Assembly (NCBI GenBank): GCA_030642225.1
Contig: DAOWOC010000021.1
Location: 1 to 9,299, forward strand
Direction: 5' to 3'
DNA length: 9,299 nucleotides
Source: Deltaproteobacteria bacterium
Lineage (GTDB): Bacteria > Desulfobacterota > DAOWOC01
A program made the position numbers and the translations under genes. Within the stretch, counting starts at the first letter, position 1, and each line of letters opens with the position of its first letter. The notes beneath the pieces are model-generated. The model saw only the letters and a program-made list of their open reading frames with translations. It had not been told where the DNA came from and ran no database searches. Of this stretch, positions 1 through 7,269 are shown in pieces.

Positions 1-1
1 A

Positions 2-118
2 AAAAACACTGTATCCGATGAGGTTATTAAATTGGTGATAAAGAGTATACAGAGGCATTACTTAATAATGTTTTCATCAGGGTTGTTTATTTTCTTTGAA
101 AGAATAAGTGATTTATAA
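2..118 (+). CDS. possible C-terminal tail of an upstream gene (partial)
   Basis: The frame beginning at base 2 is open for 38 codons and stops with TAA at 116-118; the other two + frames stop within the first 40 bases. The encoded tail is mixed, with a hydrophobic stretch around LIMFSSGLFIFFER, and I recognise no family. A rho-independent terminator follows at about 143-174 on the same strand, which is what one would expect after the end of a + strand gene. The open stretch is short enough to be chance in AT-rich DNA, so this is tentative and no function is proposed. Confidence 0.25.
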   Translation, partial: KNTVSDEVIKLVIKSIQRHYLIMFSSGLFIFFERISDL

Positions 119-142
119 TTATTTATTCTTATATTTTAAAGT

Positions 143-174
143 CATTCTCTTTTTTTTGGGAATGGTCTTTTTTT
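143..174 (+). terminator. rho-independent terminator before the MBOAT gene
   Basis: CATTCTC (143-149) pairs with GGGAATG (158-164), giving seven pairs including one G-U, around an eight-T loop. G-U and A-T pairs could extend the stem outward. A run of seven T follows at 168-174. The stem is modest in GC but has the classical stem-then-T-tract layout. It would end transcription from the left and insulate the acyltransferase pair. Confidence 0.55.
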
Positions 175-175
175 G

Positions 176-181
176 TATAAT
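176..181 (+). promoter_or_regulatory. candidate -10 element for the acyltransferase pair
   Basis: A perfect TATAAT lies 37 bases before the MBOAT start, just after the terminator T-tract. No good -35 hexamer is found at 16-18 bp spacing (the region is mostly T), so the assignment rests on the -10 box and its position only. AT-rich DNA yields such boxes by chance. Confidence 0.3.
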
Positions 182-218
182 TTTTTCAATAATAACCTGC
201 TGCAGAGATTAAATTGTA

Positions 219-1667
219 ATGCTATTTAGCTCTACTACATTCCTTTTTATTTTTTTACCGGTTGTTCTATGTATTAATTTTCTTATCCCGTATAAATTTA
301 AAAATGTTTCTTTGCTGCTTGCCAGTCTTTTTTTTTATGTCTGGGGAGAGACATTTTATATAACCTTAATGCTGTTATCCATAGGTGTTAATTATTATGC
401 GGGTCTTTTTATAGAGCGTTATCGTGGGGAAAAAAATAGCAGGTTTTTTCTATTCACAGCTATATCCTTGAATTTGTTGTTTTTGGGATGGTTTAAGTAC
501 GGGAATTTTTTTATTGATAATCTGAATGTTCTGATAAAATTTACAGGTCTTCCTGTAATAGAGATCAGGAGCATTCACCTGCCTATTGGTATTTCATTTT
601 TTACCTTTCAGGCCATGTCATATATTATTGATGTTTACCGAAATAAAATCCCTTCACAAAAAAAACCGGTTAATATTGCCCTGTACATATCATTATTCCC
701 TCAGCTTATTGCAGGACCTATTGTAAGATATCATGATATTGCCGAACAGATAATAAAACGCACTATTAATTTTGAAGCCCTTGCCATTGGGATAAGGCTG
801 TTTATCCTCGGGTTAGGGAAAAAAATGATAATTGCCAACCCATTGGGAGAGGTTGCTGATAAAATTTTTACAATTCCTTTAGATTTTCTTACAACCCCAT
901 TAGCATGGATAGGGATTATATGTTACACCCTGCAGATATATTTTGATTTTTCAGGTTATTCAGACATGGCTATTGGTTTGGGACGTATGCTTGGTTTTAA
1001 ATTTCCTGAAAATTTTAATTATCCATATATTTCTCAATCTATCAGGGAATTCTGGAAAAGGTGGCATATCTCTTTGTCATCCTGGTTTAAAGATTATCTT
1101 TATATACCACTTGGGGGTAACCGCGGAACCCGTTTAAGGACTTATTTTAATCTTTGGATTGTATTTTTGCTTTGTGGTTTATGGCATGGGGCAAGCTGGA
1201 ATTTTATTATATGGGGTATGCTGCACGGGACATTTCTTGTGTTTGAGCGTCTTGGTCTTATGCAGTTGATTGAGCGGTTAGCAAGGCCTTTTCGTCATGT
1301 GTATGCTCTTCTCGTTATTATGGTCGGGTGGGTATTTTTCAGGGCTGATACACTAACAGATGCCATTGATTTTATTAAATCTATGGCGGGATTTGCCAAA
1401 GGCACCGGTCTTGAATTTAATGCTGCAATGTTTCTGAATAATGAAATAATAATCATTTTTGCTCTTGGCATAATTTTCTCCATGCCTTTTTTAAAAGTAT
1501 TGGAAAAAATAATAGATGAAGTGATTTCACGTGCCAAAGGGCTTAAAGGTCTTTTAAAAGTTTCTTTTTATGGTGTGGATTTGTTTGTGGTTTTATTTAT
1601 ATTTTTTATATGCCTGATAAATCTTGCTGCAGGCACTTATAATCCATTTATATATTTCAGATTTTAG
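219..1667 (+). CDS. MBOAT-family membrane O-acyltransferase (AlgI/DltB-like)
   Basis: A 482-residue polytopic inner-membrane protein, close to the roughly 500 residues usual for AlgI-like proteins. It starts MLFSSTTFLFIFLP, a typical family N-terminus, and has many hydrophobic helices throughout. The family signature is clear: FWKRWHISLSSWFKDYLYIP begins at F278 with H283, followed by LGGNR. LCGLWHGASWN contains H323, which aligns with the essential MBOAT histidine. LPIGISFFTFQAMSYIIDVY and LIAGPIVRY are further conserved blocks. In AlgI systems this protein takes acyl groups, usually acetyl, from a cytoplasmic donor and passes them across the membrane to a periplasmic SGNH-type partner. That partner is the next gene, 16 nt downstream. 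The ATG at 219 has only a weak upstream GAGA (205-208). Acetyl as the group and a polysaccharide acceptor are inferred from the family; the sequence does not name the polymer. Confidence 0.93.
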   Translation: MLFSSTTFLFIFLPVVLCINFLIPYKFKNVSLLLASLFFYVWGETFYITLMLLSIGVNYYAGLFIERYRGEKNSRFFLFTAISLNLLFLGWFKYGNFFIDNLNVLIKFTGLPVIEIRSIHLPIGISFFTFQAMSYIIDVYRNKIPSQKKPVNIALYISLFPQLIAGPIVRYHDIAEQIIKRTINFEALAIGIRLFILGLGKKMIIANPLGEVADKIFTIPLDFLTTPLAWIGIICYTLQIYFDFSGYSDMAIGLGRMLGFKFPENFNYPYISQSIREFWKRWHISLSSWFKDYLYIPLGGNRGTRLRTYFNLWIVFLLCGLWHGASWNFIIWGMLHGTFLVFERLGLMQLIERLARPFRHVYALLVIMVGWVFFRADTLTDAIDFIKSMAGFAKGTGLEFNAAMFLNNEIIIIFALGIIFSMPFLKVLEKIIDEVISRAKGLKGLLKVSFYGVDLFVVLFIFFICLINLAAGTYNPFIYFRF

Positions 1668-1683
1668 GAAAATCACAAATATA

Positions 1684-2829
1684 ATGATAAAAATCAGGAC
1701 AATTTTCAATATTATTCTTGTAATGATTTTTTTTGCAGTTATTTGTTTACCTGTTTTGGGCAATATATTTGATATTTCACCTGATTTAACCGGGAATGAA
1801 AAACGTCTGCTCACACCTTTCCCTGAAATTGCTCCAAAACGCCGTGTGATTAAAAAATTCCCAAGGCGTTTTGAGGCCTTTTTTAATGATCATTTTGGTT
1901 TCAGGACTCCTCTTATACGTTTTTTTTCATGGTATAAAATCGATCTTTTTGGAATCTCGTCTTCATCAAAGGTTATTTTTGGCAAAGATGACTGGTTGTT
2001 TTTTGCAGGCGACGGAGTAATAGATACTTATCGTTGTCTTAAGCCTTTAACCTTATTTGAACTGACCCAATGGCAAAAACACCTTGAACAAAAGCAAAAA
2101 TGGCTCAATAAGCAGGGCATAGCTTATTTTTTTGTGGTAGCTCCTAATAAACATTCAATCTATCCTGAATTTTTACCGGATTATGTGAGCCGTGTCAGGG
2201 AAGAGTCACATCTGGATCAACTTATAAAACATCTTGGCAAATATACAGATATAGAGGTTATTGACCTTAGAGAAGATATCCTTTCAGCTAAGGGGAAATG
2301 GCTTGTTTACAGGCGTACAGGCACACACTGGAATGAGCTCGGGGCATTTATAGCTTACAGAAAAATAATGAAACAGTTTAAAAAATATTATAATGATTTG
2401 GATTATAATCCATTATCGCAATTTGAAATAATTACAAAGGATTATCACGGTGGAGATTTAATAAACATGTTAGAAACAGACACCATGGAAAGCGGGCAAA
2501 CCATAAGCCTTATCCCAAAGTTTGAACCATGCGCCCGGGATATCCCTTATGAACTTAATTTGAAACATAAATGGCCAAAGGGAAACAAACCTTTTGCCTG
2601 GGCTTGTGAAGGTTCTGAATTATCCTTGTTAATGTTTCGTGATTCTTTTGCATCAGCATTGCAGCCATATTTATCAGAACATTTCAAAAAAAGCATATAC
2701 GTGTGGACATTTGCAGAGTTGAATCTTTTAAAATTAATTGTGATAAAAGAAAAGCCGGATATTGTGATTGAGGAAAGGGTGGAAAGAAGTTTGATAATGA
2801 TACCGAAAACATATGATCTTGATTTTTAA
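1684..2829 (+). CDS. AlgJ/AlgX-like periplasmic acetyltransferase (SGNH hydrolase-like)
   Basis: A 381-residue protein with an N-terminal signal anchor (MIKIRTIFNIILVMIFFAVI) and a periplasmic SGNH-like domain of the AlgX/AlgJ type. Family marks are FNDHFGFRTPLIRFF near the N-terminus, GKDDWLFFAGDGVIDTY, FFVVAPNKHSIYPEFLP, RRTGTHWNELGAF with H215, and MFRDSFASALQPYLSEHF with candidate nucleophile S321. In the alginate proteins a Ser-His-Asp triad transfers acetyl to the polymer. Here the residue two before the His is Gly213, where DxH is expected. I chose ATG 1684 because translation from it begins directly with the signal anchor and AGGA lies at 1666-1669. A TTG at 1624 in the same frame would add 20 residues and overlap the MBOAT gene. 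The gene is probably cotranscribed with the MBOAT gene and acts after it. It ends tail-to-tail with the efflux permease, sharing TTAA at 2826-2829. Confidence 0.85.
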   Translation: MIKIRTIFNIILVMIFFAVICLPVLGNIFDISPDLTGNEKRLLTPFPEIAPKRRVIKKFPRRFEAFFNDHFGFRTPLIRFFSWYKIDLFGISSSSKVIFGKDDWLFFAGDGVIDTYRCLKPLTLFELTQWQKHLEQKQKWLNKQGIAYFFVVAPNKHSIYPEFLPDYVSRVREESHLDQLIKHLGKYTDIEVIDLREDILSAKGKWLVYRRTGTHWNELGAFIAYRKIMKQFKKYYNDLDYNPLSQFEIITKDYHGGDLINMLETDTMESGQTISLIPKFEPCARDIPYELNLKHKWPKGNKPFAWACEGSELSLLMFRDSFASALQPYLSEHFKKSIYVWTFAELNLLKLIVIKEKPDIVIEERVERSLIMIPKTYDLDF

Positions 2830-5800
2830 AATCTGTTTTTTAAAAAACCTTTAATGTCATCTAAAATTTCAAGGATAATCTCCTTAATATCCACCTCTAT
2901 CATATAAAAGGCCGGGACAAGAAGCAGGGTAATCATCGTGGCGAAGAGAACGCCAAACCCAAGACTCAGCGCCATTGGGATTAAAAAACGTGCCTGAATG
3001 GATGTTTCAAATATCATTGGGCTAAGGCCTAAAAAGGTGGTCAGGGACGTGAGAATTATTGGGCGGAATCTCCTGATACCGGCCTGCTGAATCGCTTCTA
3101 TCAAAGTAAACCCTTTATTGTTACGCAGATCATTTGCTTTATGAACAAGTACAAGAGAATCGTTTATAACAACCCCGGATAAGGCCACAAAACCAAACAT
3201 GCTCATCAGGCTCAGGTTGTATCCCATTATAAGATGGCCGATCAATGCGCCTATAAAACCGAAAGGTATGGCGAGAAGCACAACTATTGACTGTATATAA
3301 CTTTTAAATGGTATTGCAATCAGACAATACATTATAAGCAGCGCAACAAGAAAACCTGTTATGAGTGTACTCATTGCCTCTTTGGAGTCTTTTTTTTCAC
3401 CTGCATGAACGTAATGCAGACCCGGATATTTTTCCATTAGTTCCGGCAGGTCATATTTATCAATAGATGATACTATATTGTTTACACTTGTTATATCAAG
3501 ATCAATGTCGCCTGTTACAGAGATTATCCGTTTGCGGTCAATGCGGTTTATATTTGTGTATGAAGTCCCTTGTTTGAATCGGGCAGCCTGTTCAAGAGGA
3601 ATTTCACCGCCAGAAGGTGTGCGGATAATTAATTCTTTAAGGGAGTAGATTGAATTGCGTTCATCTTCAGGCAGTTTAACATTAATGGCAACAGTGTTAT
3701 TGCCGCATTGCTGGCTGAATGCCTCTATGCCGTAAAAGGAGTTGCGTATCTGCCTTGCAAGGTCAAACGGGGTGAGTCCGAGACTTCTGCCCTCTGGGGT
3801 CAGCTTAAAGTCGATCTGGGGTTTTCCTGTTGCAAAGCCATTATCCACATCCAGTACACCCGGATATTTACTTAATCGGTCAGCCATTTCTGCGGATGCC
3901 TGTTCCAGTACATGGATGTCATTGTGTGTGAATTGGATATCAATAGGCGGACCGCTTTTATGTCCAACTTTTCCGATTTCGAATTTAAGGGTTTCAACCC
4001 CGGGAACCCTGCCAACTTTTTTACGCCAGGCAGTTGTAAAGTCCTTAAGACTGATATCGCGGTTTTTGGAATCAACAAAGGATGCTGTGACTGTAATCTT
4101 ATTTGAACTATTTACAATGGCACTGATACCCTTGGATATTTTTGTGCCGTTGTTTTCCATAATAATATCCCGGGCAGACTTTTCAATAAGTTCCTTTACG
4201 GAAAAAACATCTTCACGCGGGGCATCAAATGGCATATTAGCCGTTGCAATAACCCAGTCGCCTTCAGGATTGTTCATTAACGTAAATTTAATAAAACCGC
4301 CACGTACAAAGCCAATGGCTATAATAAGCATTGCAATACCTATGGCAAGGGTCTGCCATCGATTTTGTATTGTCCATTTTACCAGCGGGCCGTATATATC
4401 CTTGGAAATTTTTATAATTCCTTCTGAAAACCATGACTGAAAACGGGTAAGCCCGCCTGTTTTATCTTTTTTATTCTGTGCTATATGGCCGAGATGGGCA
4501 GGAAGTATATAAAGAGATTCAAAGAGAGAGATTAGCAGGACAATAATAACAACCAGCGGGATGTTTCGCATTACCTGTCCCCAGTCACCCTGCACAAAAA
4601 GCATGGGGGCAAAGGCCGTAACGGTTGTAAGCACAGAGAAGATTACCGGTATGGAAACCTCACGTGCCCCGTTAATGGATGCTGTTATATTATCTTCACC
4701 TCTCAGTCTGCATTCATAAATATTATCTCCCACAACAATTGCATCATCCACAACTATACCAAGTGTTACAATAAAGGCAAAAAGCGATATCATATTTATT
4801 GAGATATCGAATCCAGGCAAAAAAAGAAAAGAGCCGAGGAATGATATGGGTATCCCCATGGTGACCCAGAAGGCAAGTGAGGGCTGGAGAAAAACACTGA
4901 GCAGCAAAAGCACTAATATAAGGCCGATTATGGCATTTTTAACGAGCAGGTGTATACGGTCCTTATATATATCTGAGAAGTCTATAAGAATATTTGTCTT
5001 GATGCCGGGCGGCAAAAGGGGCTTTATCCTTTTAAGGTAGCTTTTTACAGAATCCGACACCTCCACAGGGGTCTGCTTGCCTACACGATAGACCGTTATT
5101 ACTGCAGAGCGTTCTCCATTAAAAAAGGCAAATAATTCCTTGTCTTCAAAACTGTCTTTAATTTCAGCTATTTCATTGAGTCTGACAACTGAACCGGCAT
5201 CATCAGCTATTATAATAATATCTTTAAATTCTTTTGCCCGGTTGCGTCTTTCATCGGTCCGAAGGAGTATCTTTCCGGCCTCTGTCTTGAGTTCTCCACC
5301 TGGTATCTCTACAGCTGATTTTTTTACTATACCTGCTATTTCATTGAGTGTCAGTCCATAACTGCGCAAAGTCTGCAAAGAGACCTCGATGCTTATTTCC
5401 TGCGGTCTTAATGCATCTATATTAACCTGTGAGATATTATCATATCTGAGCATATCATCACGCATGGTTTCAACTATCTCTTTTAAAATTCCCTCTTTAA
5501 TATTGCCGTGTACAGCGATCTGAATTACCATTACTTTTTTTGTGACTATCTCTACCTGCGGGTCTTCTGCATCATCAGGAAAGGTGATAATGCGGTCTAT
5601 GGAATTTTTGATATCAGTTGCAACCTTATCCTGGTCTGCATCATAGAATATATCTGCATAGACAATGCCTGCCCCTTCCGATGCCCTGGCTTTTATCTCC
5701 TTAATCCCGTCAATCCCGTCAATTGCTTCTTCAACAGGGAGGATAATGCCGTTTTCAACCTCAACAGGAGAGGCTCCTGGATAGGGGACAGTGATGGAGA

Positions 5801-5951
5801 CAGTACCCTGATCAATTTCAGGAAATATCTCTTTTTTTGTGGCTTGAGTAAGCATGATCAGGCCGCCTGCAATCAAAATCAGCATAAAAAGATTGGCTGC
5901 CACATGATTGTTGGCCATCCATGCGATAGGTCCTTTGTCCTTTGTGTTCAT
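2826..5951 (-). CDS. RND efflux transporter permease (AcrB/HAE1-like)
   Basis: A full-length 1041-residue inner-membrane pump subunit (AcrB has 1049). The family layout is visible: a first membrane helix at about 17-36, a first large periplasmic region opening with FPEIDQGTVSITVPYPGASP, helices from about 335 to 490, a second half starting with the helix near 535-553, a second periplasmic region, and a final helix group at about 860-1025. The TM4 proton-relay pair is present as GIVVDDAIVVGDN (D402, D403), matching D407/D408 of AcrB and the drug-type (HAE1) class, not the heavy-metal class. In TM10 the AcrB K940 position is Asn (N930) followed by D931. With the adaptor and outer-membrane channel upstream it should form a tripartite exporter powered by proton influx; the substrate cannot be read from the sequence. 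The ATG at 5951 lacks a strong ribosome binding site. It lies 172 nt after the adaptor stop, beyond an inverted-repeat element, so expression may be partly uncoupled. Confidence 0.95.
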   Translation of the reverse strand: MNTKDKGPIAWMANNHVAANLFMLILIAGGLIMLTQATKKEIFPEIDQGTVSITVPYPGASPVEVENGIILPVEEAIDGIDGIKEIKARASEGAGIVYADIFYDADQDKVATDIKNSIDRIITFPDDAEDPQVEIVTKKVMVIQIAVHGNIKEGILKEIVETMRDDMLRYDNISQVNIDALRPQEISIEVSLQTLRSYGLTLNEIAGIVKKSAVEIPGGELKTEAGKILLRTDERRNRAKEFKDIIIIADDAGSVVRLNEIAEIKDSFEDKELFAFFNGERSAVITVYRVGKQTPVEVSDSVKSYLKRIKPLLPPGIKTNILIDFSDIYKDRIHLLVKNAIIGLILVLLLLSVFLQPSLAFWVTMGIPISFLGSFLFLPGFDISINMISLFAFIVTLGIVVDDAIVVGDNIYECRLRGEDNITASINGAREVSIPVIFSVLTTVTAFAPMLFVQGDWGQVMRNIPLVVIIVLLISLFESLYILPAHLGHIAQNKKDKTGGLTRFQSWFSEGIIKISKDIYGPLVKWTIQNRWQTLAIGIAMLIIAIGFVRGGFIKFTLMNNPEGDWVIATANMPFDAPREDVFSVKELIEKSARDIIMENNGTKISKGISAIVNSSNKITVTASFVDSKNRDISLKDFTTAWRKKVGRVPGVETLKFEIGKVGHKSGPPIDIQFTHNDIHVLEQASAEMADRLSKYPGVLDVDNGFATGKPQIDFKLTPEGRSLGLTPFDLARQIRNSFYGIEAFSQQCGNNTVAINVKLPEDERNSIYSLKELIIRTPSGGEIPLEQAARFKQGTSYTNINRIDRKRIISVTGDIDLDITSVNNIVSSIDKYDLPELMEKYPGLHYVHAGEKKDSKEAMSTLITGFLVALLIMYCLIAIPFKSYIQSIVVLLAIPFGFIGALIGHLIMGYNLSLMSMFGFVALSGVVINDSLVLVHKANDLRNNKGFTLIEAIQQAGIRRFRPIILTSLTTFLGLSPMIFETSIQARFLIPMALSLGFGVLFATMITLLLVPAFYMIEVDIKEIILEILDDIKGFLKNRF

Positions 5952-5988
5952 TTTTTCTGCCCGCTTGTTCTATATTCAGAAGGGTTCT

Positions 5989-6128
5989 TGTAACCGTTCA
6001 CGGTTGTCGGTTCACAGTTCACAGTTTTTTCCAAACTTTTAAATCTTCAAAAGATGACCCCATAATTATCCTTTACCTTCTGTTTTTTTCAACCGTGCAC
6101 CGATAACTGTAAACCGTGAACGGTTACA
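5989..6128. repeat. imperfect inverted repeat built of degenerate 7-bp units
   Basis: The outer arms are perfect inverted copies of 17 bp: 5989-6005, reading TGTAACCGTTCACGGTT, and 6112-6128. Inside, each arm continues as five 7-bp units with consensus close to ACGGTTC. In the left arm the units start at 5993, 6000, 6007, 6014 and 6021; in the right arm, read on the - strand, they run from 6124 down to 6090. The unit order differs between arms, so only the outer part pairs perfectly. The core of about 60 bp has no obvious gene and includes a small ATCTT/AAGAT hairpin at 6043-6055. The element sits between the adaptor and permease genes; its right end lies inside the adaptor reading frame and supplies the TAA stop. 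In the polycistronic RNA it could fold into a long hairpin. It resembles small non-autonomous or REP-like intergenic elements, which is inference. Confidence 0.8.
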
Positions 6129-7269
6129 GGTTTTTTTTGTATTCCTTAATCTTCATGCCTTCAACAGGTATTGAAATGCGGCTGATTATAATCTTTTCAC
6201 CTGGTTTGATATCCCCGCGTATCAGAACTTCTTCAGCGCTTTCCCACACAACATTAATATTGCGGATGGTCAGTTTATCTTTTTTTATAACCCATATCTC
6301 GTTATTTTCTCTGATCGCTTTTTGTGGGATGGTATAGATCCCTTTTATTTTTTTGCCCTGAATCTCAAGCCTGACATAAGTGCCGAGCAGAAGAGGACTT
6401 TTCCCTGCCTTAATATCAAGGGGAGCATTAACCCGGATTATAATATGTGCCATGCGGCCTTTGGTATTTACTTCTTTGCAAATGCTGATTACTTCCCCTT
6501 TTCTTATTGAATTATTTGAGATGACCCTGACCTTTGATCCCATAGACTTTATGCCTGGTATATTAATCCAATGTAAGTGTTTTTCGGGAATAGAGGCCTG
6601 TATGCGAAACTTATCAGTACCAACTAAGGTGGCTATCTTTTGTCCTGGCCCTATGTTTTGACCTGTTTCCACCTCCTCGTCAATAACTATAGATTTGAAC
6701 GGGGCCTTAATAATAGTGCGGCTAAGATCAAGTTCCGCTTTTTTAAGGAAGCTTAGAGCTGAATCCATTTTTATTTTTGCCAATTCTTCCTGTGGTTTTC
6801 TTAAAGCCAGTTCCCTGCCTTTTTCAGTTATTTCAATCCCTTTTTCTACCAGCTGCCATTCGAGTTCAGCCACGGCTCTTCGTCTGTTTTCAATTTTGAG
6901 ATCAACCTCCGCTGCTTTAAGGTTTGCCTCGCGTTGTCTTAAGACAAGAGTATAATCGCTCGGATCAATCTTTATTATGGTTTCATTGCGTTTTAAGAAT
7001 AAGCCTGGGATCAGGCCTTTGTTTTTCCAGATGATATTACCGGAAACCTGTGGTTTGAGTGTCACTTTTCTATCAGGTATAACTGTTCCAAAGGATGATA
7101 ATGTAATGGTTCTATCGGTTTCTTTAGCGATAATTGATTCCACAACAGGCGGGGCAATGGCAATAGGTTTTTTTACGGCATTGGGTTTACTTTTAGTCAG
7201 GATCACACTTATTATGACCCCCATGCCAATAATCATTACAACCGTCAGAATTTTATAAAATTTTCTCAC
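6124..7269 (-). CDS. RND efflux periplasmic adaptor (membrane fusion protein)
   Basis: A 381-residue HlyD/AcrA-type adaptor joining the inner-membrane pump to the outer-membrane channel. An N-terminal membrane anchor spans about residues 6-24 with no lipobox cysteine, so it is probably tethered by the helix. First lipoyl half near 62-106 (GTVIPDRKVTLKPQVSGNI), alpha-helical hairpin about 107-184 rich in charged coiled-coil residues, second lipoyl half about 185-216 (IIKAPFKSIVIDEEVETGQN), beta-barrel about 218-300, and membrane-proximal domain to about 370 (TIPQKAIREN). The start is GTG at 7269, overlapping the upstream channel gene by 17 nt, with AAGGGA about 8 nt before it inside that gene; this indicates translational coupling. 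The last residues and the TAA stop fall at the edge of the inverted repeat 5989-6128, so the original C-terminus may have been altered by that element. Confidence 0.93.
   Translation of the reverse strand: MRKFYKILTVVMIIGMGVIISVILTKSKPNAVKKPIAIAPPVVESIIAKETDRTITLSSFGTVIPDRKVTLKPQVSGNIIWKNKGLIPGLFLKRNETIIKIDPSDYTLVLRQREANLKAAEVDLKIENRRRAVAELEWQLVEKGIEITEKGRELALRKPQEELAKIKMDSALSFLKKAELDLSRTIIKAPFKSIVIDEEVETGQNIGPGQKIATLVGTDKFRIQASIPEKHLHWINIPGIKSMGSKVRVISNNSIRKGEVISICKEVNTKGRMAHIIIRVNAPLDIKAGKSPLLLGTYVRLEIQGKKIKGIYTIPQKAIRENNEIWVIKKDKLTIRNINVVWESAEEVLIRGDIKPGEKIIISRISIPVEGMKIKEYKKNL

Noticed and set aside
1624..1683. Longer N-terminus of the AlgJ/AlgX-like protein from TTG 1624
   Set aside because: The extra 20 residues overlap the MBOAT gene and would place a non-signal segment before the signal anchor; ATG 1684 has a better layout.
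1295..1814. Open frames on the - strand under the acyltransferase pair
   Set aside because: They oppose well-supported coding sequence and show no family features.
2835..2848. Palindrome GTTTTTTAAAAAAC as a bidirectional terminator
   Set aside because: The stem has only A-T pairs apart from its ends, has no loop, and lies inside the permease C-terminal codons.
3742..4440. 232-codon open frame on the + strand
   Set aside because: It lies wholly opposite the RND permease, whose translation is a clear family match; the + strand product has no recognisable domain.
5508..5993. 161-codon open frame on the + strand, Cys-rich product
   Set aside because: It is the antisense shadow of the permease N-terminus and runs into the repeat; the Cys content follows from the opposite frame's codons.
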